Virus record (IMG/VR): IMGVR_UViG_3300043446_003773
Span: 1 to 29,264 of that record
DNA: 29,264 bases
Direction: 5' to 3' (one strand)
From: a virus
The notes beneath the pieces were generated by a model. The model did not search any database. It was not told where the DNA came from and saw only the letters and a list, made by a program, of their open reading frames with translations. Position numbers and translations under genes: made by a program. This document shows, one piece after another, positions 18,401 through 25,201 of this stretch (position 1 is the stretch's first letter; the number at the start of each line of letters is the position of its first letter).

Positions 18401-19124
18401 CTGTATTTTGATTGAGTTCTTGGTCGTAGTCAGCATTTACTGGTGTAATACTAGACGACGATTGCACAGACACTGTTTGCGTTGTGGTTGTGGTATTGGG
18501 TTCCTTGATCTCTTGCGATGGACTGGGAAGTTCGGCCGCACTTTGTTGGTCTGCCAATTGATTACGTTCTCTTTGCAATTTACCCAATGATGCTAATCTA
18601 GCATCATTTTCTTCTGCAGTCAGTGGAGGCAAGCCTTGTTGCTGGCGAATTCTATTGCTGGGGTTGTCTATGTACCATTGTTTGATTTCAGCATCTTTGG
18701 CTGACACTTGTTCACCAATTTTTTGACTTTGTTCAGTGGGAATTGGCCGCCCCAATACCACTGTAGTTGAGCCACCGCCACTCACAGTTTCTGTGCTGGT
18801 GGTGGTATAACTTGACTTAACAACAGTACCAGGTGTGGACTTGGGAGTTTGAGCATAGTCTACCTGTTCAAAATTAGAAGAACTGGTGAGTCCTGCGGTG
18901 AATCTAGCACTTTCGGCTTCATCAGCGGCTGTGTATTTTTGATAGTCAACACCTGCTACCTTGCCACTGCCTGCAACAATAGGGCCCATTTGGCCGTTGT
19001 CGCCTATAGCGTAGTTGCCAAAATCAGCATTGGTGATGCCAGCCTGTGCGGCAGCCTGGTCTTCTGTTAGTCCTTGTTGGCGAAGTTTGTTAAACTCAGC
19101 GGCCTTGTTTGCATCGTATGCCAT
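15492..19124 (-). CDS. Repeat-rich giant tail/baseplate protein with ESVFDP repeats
   Basis: This 1210-aa protein is the first gene of the structural operon. Most of residues 1-930 look disordered, rich in Gln, Asn, Glu, Pro, Thr and Gly. They contain fifteen E(S/N/H)VF(D/N)P motifs (residues 281-297 and 511-866), a tandem 45-residue repeat (from residue 422), and Gln/Glu-rich helices. The C-terminal 250 residues look folded: LAPGAKYLYNAENPGILAPL, then DGVIFPYTPTISTQYTANYE, FFRSATKMFYGQDPQ, and VISSFNYTLPNDVDYIRT. This block resembles virion proteins of aquatic T4-like phages, and I suspect a tail-tube or tube-cap type fold (the gp48/gp54 niche), but cannot confirm it. The gene precedes gp53 and the hub. 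ATG is at 19124 with an AGGA ribosome-binding site nine bases upstream and a TAAATA box further up. Confidence 0.85.
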   Translation of the reverse strand: MAYDANKAAEFNKLRQQGLTEDQAAAQAGITNADFGNYAIGDNGQMGPIVAGSGKVAGVDYQKYTAADEAESARFTAGLTSSSNFEQVDYAQTPKSTPGTVVKSSYTTTSTETVSGGGSTTVVLGRPIPTEQSQKIGEQVSAKDAEIKQWYIDNPSNRIRQQQGLPPLTAEENDARLASLGKLQRERNQLADQQSAAELPSPSQEIKEPNTTTTTQTVSVQSSSSITPVNADYDQELNQNTEIQLSGQTRVVSQTDATNTTVQESVYSPYGREEVGPPQNESVFDPRQDVGENVFDPNAATPNPDVATAALFNGPQSALGLPQLPGSFSNILSGFGKLNTGFPSIDNALGTIQSLFGNFLGGGTGGGSGLSSLFTNFSSTVGGLFGGKPTASPVAATTGSSVAASAAAVAPTGPGATQPAVNPASDPSQFPAYDDEGNLQPGFAINEETGQTYYKGVGPATKDTAVNPASDPSQFPAYDDEGNLQSGFKINEETGQPYYAGYDGNANNAQESVFDPRQDPGEHVFDPGQTYNGPATGESVFDPRQDAGENVFNPGQTFNANGESVFDPAAVDVGGPTTAQVQQQDRELAADAAKLYPGTQNQALLNIDKGYAAIEQNNAGIANAEKIIEANNAELADPNISDARRAELLDNNAQQQDYIQTATENSAIQQNIIEQNANVYAAGGGNEGDGQSPTEVSALTDPGIQENVFDPGVGQPQMESVFDPTQDVGENVFDPGQTYNGPATEESVFDPTQDVGENVFDPGQTFNANEESVFDPANVDPNSDPFEQARFEAQQALDNEQPAELTAEDVPVLSDEEVAQAEERQAEERRVLAEQATDVEPGVDPGENVFDPGQTFNAGEESVFNPDAVDANQGGLELPPGAEPDGPPQEEPYALNPDEDAGVGGGGTTAQGSEFGTDAAFAAQEKGSQEAATKALAQKQATIQARYKQPGNTDWRVRLSLAPGAKYLYNAENPGILAPLRAGSGTDGVIFPYTPTISTQYTANYEQYDLVHSNYRGLFYKNSRVGDIQIRGTFTAQNTTEANYLLAVIHFFRSATKMFYGQDPQRGTPPPVCLLNGFGEFQFSDHPVVISSFNYTLPNDVDYIRTTNPNNFGLNLANRYNPSGASLPAGGNLAGLNRLINALLPKGAQPQTPAPNTVVGSVTNNTPASYVPTKMEIDITLIPAQTRAQISKQFSLQGFANGDLLKGGFW
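16527..17595 (-). repeat. ESVFDP/ENVFDP repeat tract A
   Basis: Within the 1210-aa protein, residues 511-866 carry thirteen copies of E(S/N/H)VF(D/N)P. Typical units are ESVFDPRQDAGENVFNPGQT followed by FNAN or YNGPAT and the next ESVFDP, so ESVFDP and ENVFDP units often alternate at about 12- and 18-residue spacing. The array is split by a Gln/Asn-rich segment (about 630-710) and a Glu/Ala-rich helix (about 795-840). Nucleotide similarity between copies is high, indicating recent duplication. Confidence 0.9.
17616..17861 (-). repeat. Tandem 45-residue repeat (NPASDPSQFPAYDDEGNLQ unit)
   Basis: Two adjacent copies start at residues 422 and 467 of the 1210-aa protein with a period of 135 bp. 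Each reads NPASDPSQFPAYDDEGNLQ, then GF(A/K)INEETGQ(T/P)YY. The second copy is slightly shorter (about 37 residues) and runs into the ESVFDP array. The two copies are nearly identical at the DNA level around the PSQFPAYDDEGN coding stretch. Confidence 0.9.
18234..18284 (-). repeat. ESVFDP/ENVFDP repeat tract B
   Basis: An isolated pair, ESVFDPRQDVGENVFDP, at residues 281-297 of the 1210-aa protein, about 210 residues before the main array. It is followed by NAA, as in the single copy found in the hub-like protein. Confidence 0.88.
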
Positions 19125-19142
19125 GATTGTGTTCCTATCACT

Positions 19143-19148
19143 TATTTA
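19143..19148 (-). promoter_or_regulatory. Late-promoter-like box TAAATA at head of structural operon
   Basis: The minus strand reads GGGTAAATAAGTG about 18 bases before the ATG at 19124, with GATAGGAACACAATCATG supplying the ribosome-binding site. TAAATA is the core of T4-type late promoters. The gp55 sigma gene lies directly on the other side of this control region. No good sigma70 -35 element accompanies it on this strand. Confidence 0.45.
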
Positions 19149-19181
19149 CCCATTTTTAAAACGGCGTATTTTTGAAAGAGG

Positions 19182-19209
19182 TTGACAACTGTGGTAAATC
19201 TGCTACAAT
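19182..19209 (+). promoter_or_regulatory. Strong sigma70-type promoter for the gp55 operon
   Basis: TTGACA at 19182-19187 and TACAAT at 19204-19209 are separated by 16 bases, giving a perfect -35 and a 5/6 -10. A start near 19216 would leave a leader of about 20 bases with an AGGAGA ribosome-binding site at 19221-19226, 11 bases before the gp55 ATG. This implies that host RNA polymerase transcribes the plus-strand operon before gp55 is made. Confidence 0.75.
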
Positions 19210-19237
19210 AAATACATATTAGGAGACCCAGTCACTC

Positions 19238-20134
19238 ATGACTTTACTACCCAAAGCGGCACCGCGTGTCAACTACCTCAACAACAAAGACATCTTAAAA
19301 GAAATTCACCTCAGCAAAAACAACTACTGCTGGTTCCGGGACAGAGCAAACGATCATCAATTTGATATAATTTTGCCGTCAATAGACCGTATCAATCAAC
19401 GCACCATTGCTGAAGCAAGGCGCAACCGTGCAGATAAACTCAAACGTGAAGGCATCATTGTAGATCCTAAAAAGATACCCAACACCGACATTGTGTTTCG
19501 CATCACCTGCTGGGATCACATACCCCGAGCACCCAAAAAAATCACCAAAGCCGAGGCCAAGCGTCGTAAACTAGAAGACATCCTGGATCTAGATGATGCC
19601 ACGGAAGATGATCCACTAGCGGATCTTGTGGATGTGCCAGTGCTGGATCTCAATCATGTGCGTGTGAACTTTCCGCCGTTTGAACACTATAGAATAGACG
19701 AAGAAAAGAAACCTTACATTGTAGGGCGTAGCCACTGGAAAGGTGATTTGGAAACAGGAGAATTTTCCAAAGATCATGGCGAAATGACTCGTAAGTTGGC
19801 CATGATGTTTATGAAACTGTGCGAGCGTTATGCCACAAGAAGCAACTGGCGTGGTTATACTTACAACGAGGAAATGCGTGGACAAGCCCTGCTACAACTG
19901 TCTCAAATTGGTCTTCAATTTGACGAGTCCAAAAGCCAAAATCCCTTTGCCTATTACACTGCCGCTATCACCAACAGTTTCACTCGCATCTTGAACATTG
20001 AGAAGAAAAATCAAAACATACGCGATGACATACTGGAAATGAACGGACTCAATCCGTCATGGACTCGACAGAACTCGGGCAAGTATTCAATGGAAGCCTT
20101 GTCCGGACCGGTTGTGTCTAGCCTTGATGAGTAG
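19238..20134 (+). CDS. 55: Late-transcription sigma factor gp55, with large internal insertion
   Basis: The 298-aa protein matches T4 gp55 in two blocks. Residues 11-22 (VNYLNNKDILKE) align with the T4 N-terminal YNYVNNKELLQA. Residues about 178-256 carry LAMMFMKLCERYATRSNWRG, GYTYNEEMRGQALLQL, and FDESKSQNPFAYYTAAITNS followed by FTRILNIEKK, the sigma region 2-like core that binds the polymerase clamp and reads the late -10 box. T4 gp55 is about 185 aa. Here about 145 residues, including an acidic stretch (LEDILDLDDATEDDPLADL), separate the two blocks. The C-terminus ends SSLDE and I see no full counterpart of the T4 SLDFLYE clamp-binding tail. It is the first gene of the plus-strand operon, behind a sigma70-type promoter and an AGGAGA ribosome-binding site, and divergent from the late operon it probably controls. 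Confidence 0.9.
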   Translation: MTLLPKAAPRVNYLNNKDILKEIHLSKNNYCWFRDRANDHQFDIILPSIDRINQRTIAEARRNRADKLKREGIIVDPKKIPNTDIVFRITCWDHIPRAPKKITKAEAKRRKLEDILDLDDATEDDPLADLVDVPVLDLNHVRVNFPPFEHYRIDEEKKPYIVGRSHWKGDLETGEFSKDHGEMTRKLAMMFMKLCERYATRSNWRGYTYNEEMRGQALLQLSQIGLQFDESKSQNPFAYYTAAITNSFTRILNIEKKNQNIRDDILEMNGLNPSWTRQNSGKYSMEALSGPVVSSLDE

Positions 20135-20140
20135 TATACT
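20112..20140 (+). promoter_or_regulatory. Possible internal promoter before gp47
   Basis: TTGTGT at 20112-20117 and TATACT at 20135-20140 are 17 bases apart and straddle the end of gp55. The -10 box ends only six bases before the gp47 ATG, so any transcript would be leaderless or nearly so. gp47 has no clear Shine-Dalgarno sequence. Plausible but unproven. Confidence 0.35.
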
Positions 20141-20146
20141 ATCAAG

Positions 20147-21163
20147 ATGACTAATCTATTCCGGAAGGCTGCGGTCTTCACAGATATCCACTTTGGCTTG
20201 AAAAGCAACAGCACTCAACACAACGAAGACTGTTTGGCATTTGTAAAATGGGCTACCAACAAAGCCCGGGAGGAAGGGTGTGAAACCTGTTTGTTCTTGG
20301 GCGATTGGCACAACAACCGTGCTAATCTCAACATTGTGACCCTGAACTACAGCCTGCGGGCCCTAGAGCACCTAAATGCTAATTTCGACCGTGTGTATTT
20401 TATTCCTGGTAATCACGACCTTTATTATCGTGACAAACGCGATATACAGTCAGTGGAGTGGGCGCGACACCTCCCCAATGTTGAAATATGCAATGACTGG
20501 TTTTCTAGTGGCGACGTTGTTATCGCCCCTTGGTTGTGCGGAGATGATCATAAGAGGATACCTAAACTAACAGGCCGGTACATGTTTGGACATTTTGAAC
20601 TGCCGGGATATCTAATGAATGCCATGGTAGAGATGCCGGATCACGGAGAAGTTCGCAGAGAAGATTTTGCTAACTTTGAACATGTGTTTACCGGACACTT
20701 TCACAAACGTCAGACCAAGAAAAACATTACCTACATTGGCAACGCCTTTCCGCACAACTATGCCGACGCTGGCGATGATGAACGTGGACTGACTATCATT
20801 GAGTGGGGTCAAGCGCCTGTGTATCATGCCTGGCCAGATCAACCACGCTATCGTGTGCTGGGACTGGCCAATATTATCGACAATGCACCAACTTTGCTGG
20901 CGCCAGGCATGCATGTACGTGTACAGTTAGACATTGAGATTTCATACGAAGAAGCCAACTTTATCAAAGAAACATACATCCGTGACTACGGCTTGCGAGA
21001 GATGGCATTGATACCCAACAAGAATGTATCTGTAGACACCGACATGTCTCCAGGTGAAGTCAAATTTGAATCTGTAGATCAAATTGTTACAGATCAGATT
21101 ACCAACATAGAATCAGAATTCTACGATAATAAATTACTGCTAAAGATATATCAAACTTTATGA
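20147..21163 (+). CDS. 47: Recombination nuclease subunit gp47 (Mre11/SbcD-like)
   Basis: The 338-aa protein has the metallophosphoesterase motifs of Mre11/SbcD in order: FTDIHFG (11-17, metal ligands D13 and H15), GDWHNN (52-57), GNHDLYY (88-94), a histidine in FGHFE (149), and TGHFHKRQ (182-189, ligands H184 and H186). With gp46 it forms the T4-type Mre11-Rad50 complex that resects DNA ends for recombination-dependent replication and host DNA breakdown. Its length agrees with T4 gp47 (about 339 aa). It starts 12 bases after gp55 with no strong ribosome-binding site. Its TGA overlaps the ATG of the next gene (ATGA). An unrelated gene separates it from gp46. Confidence 0.93.
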   Translation: MTNLFRKAAVFTDIHFGLKSNSTQHNEDCLAFVKWATNKAREEGCETCLFLGDWHNNRANLNIVTLNYSLRALEHLNANFDRVYFIPGNHDLYYRDKRDIQSVEWARHLPNVEICNDWFSSGDVVIAPWLCGDDHKRIPKLTGRYMFGHFELPGYLMNAMVEMPDHGEVRREDFANFEHVFTGHFHKRQTKKNITYIGNAFPHNYADAGDDERGLTIIEWGQAPVYHAWPDQPRYRVLGLANIIDNAPTLLAPGMHVRVQLDIEISYEEANFIKETYIRDYGLREMALIPNKNVSVDTDMSPGEVKFESVDQIVTDQITNIESEFYDNKLLLKIYQTL

Positions 21164-21978
21164 TCTACTGTGTGTGGTATCCCAGTGGAGGATTTGGGCA
21201 CTTTATCAATGCTGTTTTAACCTTACACGGAGAAGGTTTTGTTAGACCAAACAGCAAACTTGAATTTTCCAAAACTGGCGACAGTCACAATCTAGACTTG
21301 GTTGTGCCAAAGTATTTTCACAACCATTGGCCGGGCGGTATTGAATTTATAGATACAAAAAACTATTCAGTGCTGATTGACAACGGTATCAACAACGAAA
21401 GCGATAATTTTAAATCTACCTTCCCTGACTCAACTGTTGTTAAAATTTGTTACACAGATCATAGTTGGCCTGTGATTGCTCGAACCATGATTGCAAAGGC
21501 CATGCACAGCACTATGGAGGAGCAATTGCCCATTGATAATTGGCACAGCAACGAATCCTGGGCATTGAGAGAAAAATATTTTTTGTACCTACGTGATCAC
21601 AATCTCAGACATGCCTGGCGGGCCACTGACACCGATTCAATAGAGATAGACCAATTGTATGAGAACTACGATAAGTTTTTCGACACAATAAACTCTATTG
21701 TAAAGATACAACAATGCGAAGATCTATGGATAAACTGGCATCAAGCCAATGCCACTTACATCGTGCCAGTCAAGACTGCAACAGGTATACTAAATGACAT
21801 TGCCGATAAACGGTCATCGGATTTGACACATATCACTGACGTATGGACTCATGCTGTGGTATATTATTACATTTGGTTGAAGTTTGGAATAGAAGTTCCC
21901 CATAATGACTACGCAGACTGGTTTACAAATACCAATGATATTGTTACAATGCTAGTTAATCACGGAGTAGAAGTTTGA
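21160..21978 (+). CDS. Unknown protein with P-loop/sulfotransferase-like N-terminus between gp47 and gp46
   Basis: The 272-aa protein is not one I can name. Its N-terminus, MIYCVWYPSGGFGHFINAVL, puts a beta strand, a Gly-rich turn and a helix together in a way that recalls the phosphate-binding loop of sulfotransferase-like P-loop proteins, but no full Walker A is present. The rest is rich in Trp, His and Tyr (NHWPGGIEF, YTDHSWPVIARTM, DLWINWHQANATYI, WTHAVVYYYIWLKFG), with a helical C-terminal half. No signal peptide or membrane helix is apparent. It overlaps gp47 by four bases (ATGA) and gp46 by four bases (TTGA), so it is co-translated with both recombination subunits. It may act with them or simply be a passenger. 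A nucleotide- or PAPS-binding function is speculative. Confidence 0.8.
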   Translation: MIYCVWYPSGGFGHFINAVLTLHGEGFVRPNSKLEFSKTGDSHNLDLVVPKYFHNHWPGGIEFIDTKNYSVLIDNGINNESDNFKSTFPDSTVVKICYTDHSWPVIARTMIAKAMHSTMEEQLPIDNWHSNESWALREKYFLYLRDHNLRHAWRATDTDSIEIDQLYENYDKFFDTINSIVKIQQCEDLWINWHQANATYIVPVKTATGILNDIADKRSSDLTHITDVWTHAVVYYYIWLKFGIEVPHNDYADWFTNTNDIVTMLVNHGVEV

Positions 21979-23738
21979 TTCAAATCAAAAATTTAACTGT
22001 TCGCAACTTCATGAGCGTGGGTGCGGCCACCCAGGGCATTGACTTTGATCGCAGTGATCTCACTTTGGTCCTGGGCGAAAACCTGGATCTGGGCGGCGAT
22101 GGCAGTCGCAATGGCACAGGCAAAACCACGATCATCAATGCACTGAGTTATGCTTTGTACGGACAAGCACTTTCAAACATCCGCAAAGATAATTTGGTAA
22201 ACAAGACCAATGGCAAAAACATGCTGGTCAGTTTGGACTTTTCGGTCAATGGACAAGAGTACAGAATCGAACGAGGACGCAAACCCAACGTCTTAAAGTT
22301 TTACATCAACAACGAAGCACAAACTGCCACAGACGAAGCACAAGGTGACAGTCGTGAAACACAGGATGCCATTGAGCGTGTGATGAACATGAGTCACGAC
22401 ATGTTCAAACATGTACTGGCCTTGAACACTTATACAGAACCGTTTTTGAGTTTGAAAGCCAATGATCAACGCACTATCATTGAGCAGTTGTTGGGCATTA
22501 CCTTGTTGAGTGAACGTGCTGACGCTATCAAAGAACTCAACCGGCAGACCAAAGATGCTATACAAACGGAAGAATTCCGCATACGTGCTGTTCAAGAAGC
22601 CAACAAACGCATTGAAGAACAGATTGAAAGTCTGCGTAAACGTCAGCGACTATGGACGGCCAAACGTGACGAGGACGTGGCTAAATTAGAGCAGGCCATT
22701 CAAGACCTTGAACACATCGACATCGATGCCGAAGTTCAAGCACATAGAGATCTAGAAGCATTTCATGACAAGAAAAAAGCCATCGATGATGCCAACCGGT
22801 ATATCCGACAGATTGCCGCAGATGATGCTCGACTACAAAAAATACTAGACAAACTCAAAAAAGAAATCGAAGCCTTGGACGATCACAAGTGTCACTCATG
22901 CGGTCAGGACTTGCACGATGACAAGCAAGACGAGTTGAAGAGAGACAAACAGTCTTTGGTGCAAGAAACTGCGCTACAACTCTTGTCCAACGACACACAA
23001 CGCCAAGGACACCTGGACACTATTGCTGAGATTGGCGACTTAGGTACGGCACCCACTGTGTTTTATGACACACTAGAACAGGCCTTGAATCATCGCAACA
23101 CAGTAGAAACCTTGCGAAAAGATCTAACTGCACGTCAGGCAGATGTGGATCCTTATGAAGAACAGATTTCAGACATGCAAGGACAGGCTCTGCAAGTTGT
23201 AACATACGACACGCTAAATGAACTTACTAGAGTACAAGATCATCAGGACTTCTTGCTCAAATTGTTAACATCCAAAGACAGTTTTGTTCGCAAGAAAATC
23301 ATTGATCAGAATCTAAGTTATCTAAATGCTCGTCTCACACACTACCTAGATCGTATTGGATTGCCGCACACAGTGAAGTTCCAAAACGACTTGACTGTGA
23401 GCATCGAAGAACTGGGTCGCGAACTGGACTTTGACAATTTAAGTCGCGGTGAGCGCAACAGATTGATCTTGAGCATGAGTTGGGCGTTCCGTGATGTTTG
23501 GGAAAGTTTGTACTCGCCCATCAACTTGTTGTTTATTGACGAGTTGATTGACAACGGCCTAGACACACAAGGTGTGGAAAATGCTCTGGCCCTGCTGAAG
23601 AAGATGAGCCGCGAACGTCACAAATCAATTTGGCTGGTAAGTCACAGAGATGAACTGGCCGGACGTGTGGAGAACATACTCAAAGTGATCAAAGAGAATG
23701 GCTTTACCAGTTACAACACGGATGTTGAAGTTGCATAA
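21975..23738 (+). CDS. 46: Recombination ATPase subunit gp46 (Rad50/SbcC-like), TTG start
   Basis: The 587-aa protein is an SMC-type ATPase. The N-terminal strand IQIKNLTVRNFMSVG precedes an expanded Walker A (GENLDLGGDGSRNGTGKTT, residues 34-52). Coiled-coil arms surround a zinc-hook CHSC at 306-309. The C-terminal lobe has the LSRGERNRL signature (about 489), the Walker B LLFIDELID (about 518-526) and the H-loop SHRDE (about 556). With gp47 it forms the end-processing nuclease. The start must be TTG at 21975: the next in-frame ATG (residue 13) would remove the first conserved strand. The TTG overlaps the upstream TGA (TTGA), so initiation probably depends on translational coupling. Length is close to T4 gp46 (about 560 aa). 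Confidence 0.93.
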   Translation: MIQIKNLTVRNFMSVGAATQGIDFDRSDLTLVLGENLDLGGDGSRNGTGKTTIINALSYALYGQALSNIRKDNLVNKTNGKNMLVSLDFSVNGQEYRIERGRKPNVLKFYINNEAQTATDEAQGDSRETQDAIERVMNMSHDMFKHVLALNTYTEPFLSLKANDQRTIIEQLLGITLLSERADAIKELNRQTKDAIQTEEFRIRAVQEANKRIEEQIESLRKRQRLWTAKRDEDVAKLEQAIQDLEHIDIDAEVQAHRDLEAFHDKKKAIDDANRYIRQIAADDARLQKILDKLKKEIEALDDHKCHSCGQDLHDDKQDELKRDKQSLVQETALQLLSNDTQRQGHLDTIAEIGDLGTAPTVFYDTLEQALNHRNTVETLRKDLTARQADVDPYEEQISDMQGQALQVVTYDTLNELTRVQDHQDFLLKLLTSKDSFVRKKIIDQNLSYLNARLTHYLDRIGLPHTVKFQNDLTVSIEELGRELDFDNLSRGERNRLILSMSWAFRDVWESLYSPINLLFIDELIDNGLDTQGVENALALLKKMSRERHKSIWLVSHRDELAGRVENILKVIKENGFTSYNTDVEVA

Positions 23739-24753
23739 CATACGCAAACTTGCTTATTTGATTGCTGTCAAACACACCACTAACTTCTTTGATGCAAGAT
23801 CAACAGCCAACAATATATTTCAAGGATCTCGTGCGGTCAATGACTCATTGGTCAACAGTTTTTTGCAGGATGTTTTCAAAGATGACTTGCTGGCCAAAGG
23901 ACTCAATGACCGGAATAATTTAACCAACTTCAAAACATCGTTTACCAACTGGATACAAGCACACAAATCAAACACAGTACAGGGTCTTGATCAATATCAA
24001 ATTGATTACAGTGCTGGCACCACACAGTGTTTTGATAGTTTTTATTTTAGACACAGACATCGACGATTCAGATGCTATACTGGCGAATATTTTTACCATT
24101 TGAAAACATGGATCAGTAATCAAGTCAACTGGAGTTTCATCACTGACAGTGATCCAGTTGGCAAAGACGATGCTGTGATCATCAGCATGCCATTTTGTGA
24201 TACTGGAAGTTTGCATCCCGACTATGACAGTTTGATCAACTGCTGTGAGCAACTGGGAGTACCAGTTTTGGTTGATTGTTGTTACTATCCCATCAGCGGT
24301 GGTCTAGACATTGACGTATCATCAACATGTATAGATACTGTGGCATTTAGTTTGAGTAAAGCATTTCCTATTGCCAATCTGCGCATAGGAGTTCGATACA
24401 CCAGAAACATATTTGACGGACAAAAACTACATGACAGTATAAATTACAACAACACTCTGTCTGCTTACGTAGGGTTACAATTGATCCGTAGATTTTCCAG
24501 TGACTACATATATCAAACTTACCAACACAAACAGAAAACTGTGTGCGACTACTTTGAATTAACTCCTGGCAATGCAGTGATGTTTGCAGTGGGCGATTCA
24601 AACTGGAATCAGTACAGTAGACGTAATTTGCTCAATGCCTATCAACTGAATTTGGCTCCTGAAAATTTCAACAACAGAGTCAGCCTAGTGAGCATGTTTG
24701 AAAATTGGGATTGTTTTTTACAAATACAAAATGAAACTGAAGTTGACATTTAA
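23722..24753 (+). CDS. PLP-dependent aminotransferase-fold protein, copy 1
   Basis: The 343-aa protein carries fold-type I aminotransferase motifs in order. DYSAGTTQCFDSF (95-107) resembles the phosphate-cup motif. VPVLVDCCYYP (180-190) supplies the Asp (D185) that contacts the pyridine nitrogen, with Tyr close behind. FSLSKAFPIANLRIGVRY (209-226) has the Schiff-base lysine K213 and the downstream Arg R221, as in class I/II enzymes such as histidinol-phosphate aminotransferase. It is shorter than typical enzymes (about 350-400 aa) and its C-terminal domain is hard to recognise. I place the start at ATG 23722, overlapping gp46 by 17 bases; an in-frame ATG at 23698 is the alternative. It is a diverged paralogue of 25177-26241. 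Substrate unknown. Confidence 0.78.
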   Translation: MLKLHNIRKLAYLIAVKHTTNFFDARSTANNIFQGSRAVNDSLVNSFLQDVFKDDLLAKGLNDRNNLTNFKTSFTNWIQAHKSNTVQGLDQYQIDYSAGTTQCFDSFYFRHRHRRFRCYTGEYFYHLKTWISNQVNWSFITDSDPVGKDDAVIISMPFCDTGSLHPDYDSLINCCEQLGVPVLVDCCYYPISGGLDIDVSSTCIDTVAFSLSKAFPIANLRIGVRYTRNIFDGQKLHDSINYNNTLSAYVGLQLIRRFSSDYIYQTYQHKQKTVCDYFELTPGNAVMFAVGDSNWNQYSRRNLLNAYQLNLAPENFNNRVSLVSMFENWDCFLQIQNETEVDI

Positions 24754-25201
24754 AAACATTGTAGACGCTCCAAAGTGTAAAATTTTGTTGAGTGGTACAG
24801 AATTGTATTCAGGTCCAGTGCTGGACGACTTTGAGTATGACATCGACTTGTTGTCAGGCGATTGCTGTCTTGTGATAGAACACTGGGACAAACAGCCTGC
24901 TGACACCATTGTTCAGGATGGCAAGATTGTTAGAGATAGAAGTTTTGAACTAGACAAAATTGTCGTCGACGACTATGATCTAGAAGAACTGATTTGGCAA
25001 AGTGAATTTCAAGCACAGGACGGTAATGTGTATCCCAGTTGCTTGTTCTTTGGACCCAATGGAAAGTTTGTGTTAAATTTTCACAATCCTGTACTGCGTT
25101 GGATACTCAAGACCAGACACGAAAAGCACAACAATGATCCCATGTGGGAACAGGATTACAATCTTTATCAACAGGCATGCAAGATACTAACACAGATATA
25201 A
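24731..25201 (+). CDS. Small unknown protein paired with aminotransferase-like copy 1
   Basis: This 156-aa protein (from ATG 24731; an in-frame ATG at 24698 would add 11 residues deeper inside the upstream gene) has no family I can name. Its first 90 residues are strand-rich (MKLKLTFKNIVDAPKCKILL, then DDFEYDIDLLSGDCCLVIEH), suggesting a small beta-sandwich. The segment DTIVQDGKIVRDRSFELDKI, then DDYDLEELIWQ, matches DTVIEHGCIVADTEFRISDM in the protein at 26241-26780, so the two are paralogues. Each follows an aminotransferase-like gene, with overlaps of 23 and 1 bases. A partner or carrier/binding role for the neighbouring enzyme is an inference from this pairing. Confidence 0.75.
   Translation: MKLKLTFKNIVDAPKCKILLSGTELYSGPVLDDFEYDIDLLSGDCCLVIEHWDKQPADTIVQDGKIVRDRSFELDKIVVDDYDLEELIWQSEFQAQDGNVYPSCLFFGPNGKFVLNFHNPVLRWILKTRHEKHNNDPMWEQDYNLYQQACKILTQI

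Noticed and set aside
20376-20570. Small plus-strand frame inside gp47
   Set aside because: It is a shadow of gp47 in another frame; gp47 metallophosphoesterase motifs span the same DNA.
25144-25176. GTG start for aminotransferase-like copy 2
   Set aside because: The added residues (GTGLQSLSTG...) are read from the preceding gene and have no counterpart in copy 1; ATG 25177 gives an overlap like that of the other pair. Neither start has a clear ribosome-binding site.
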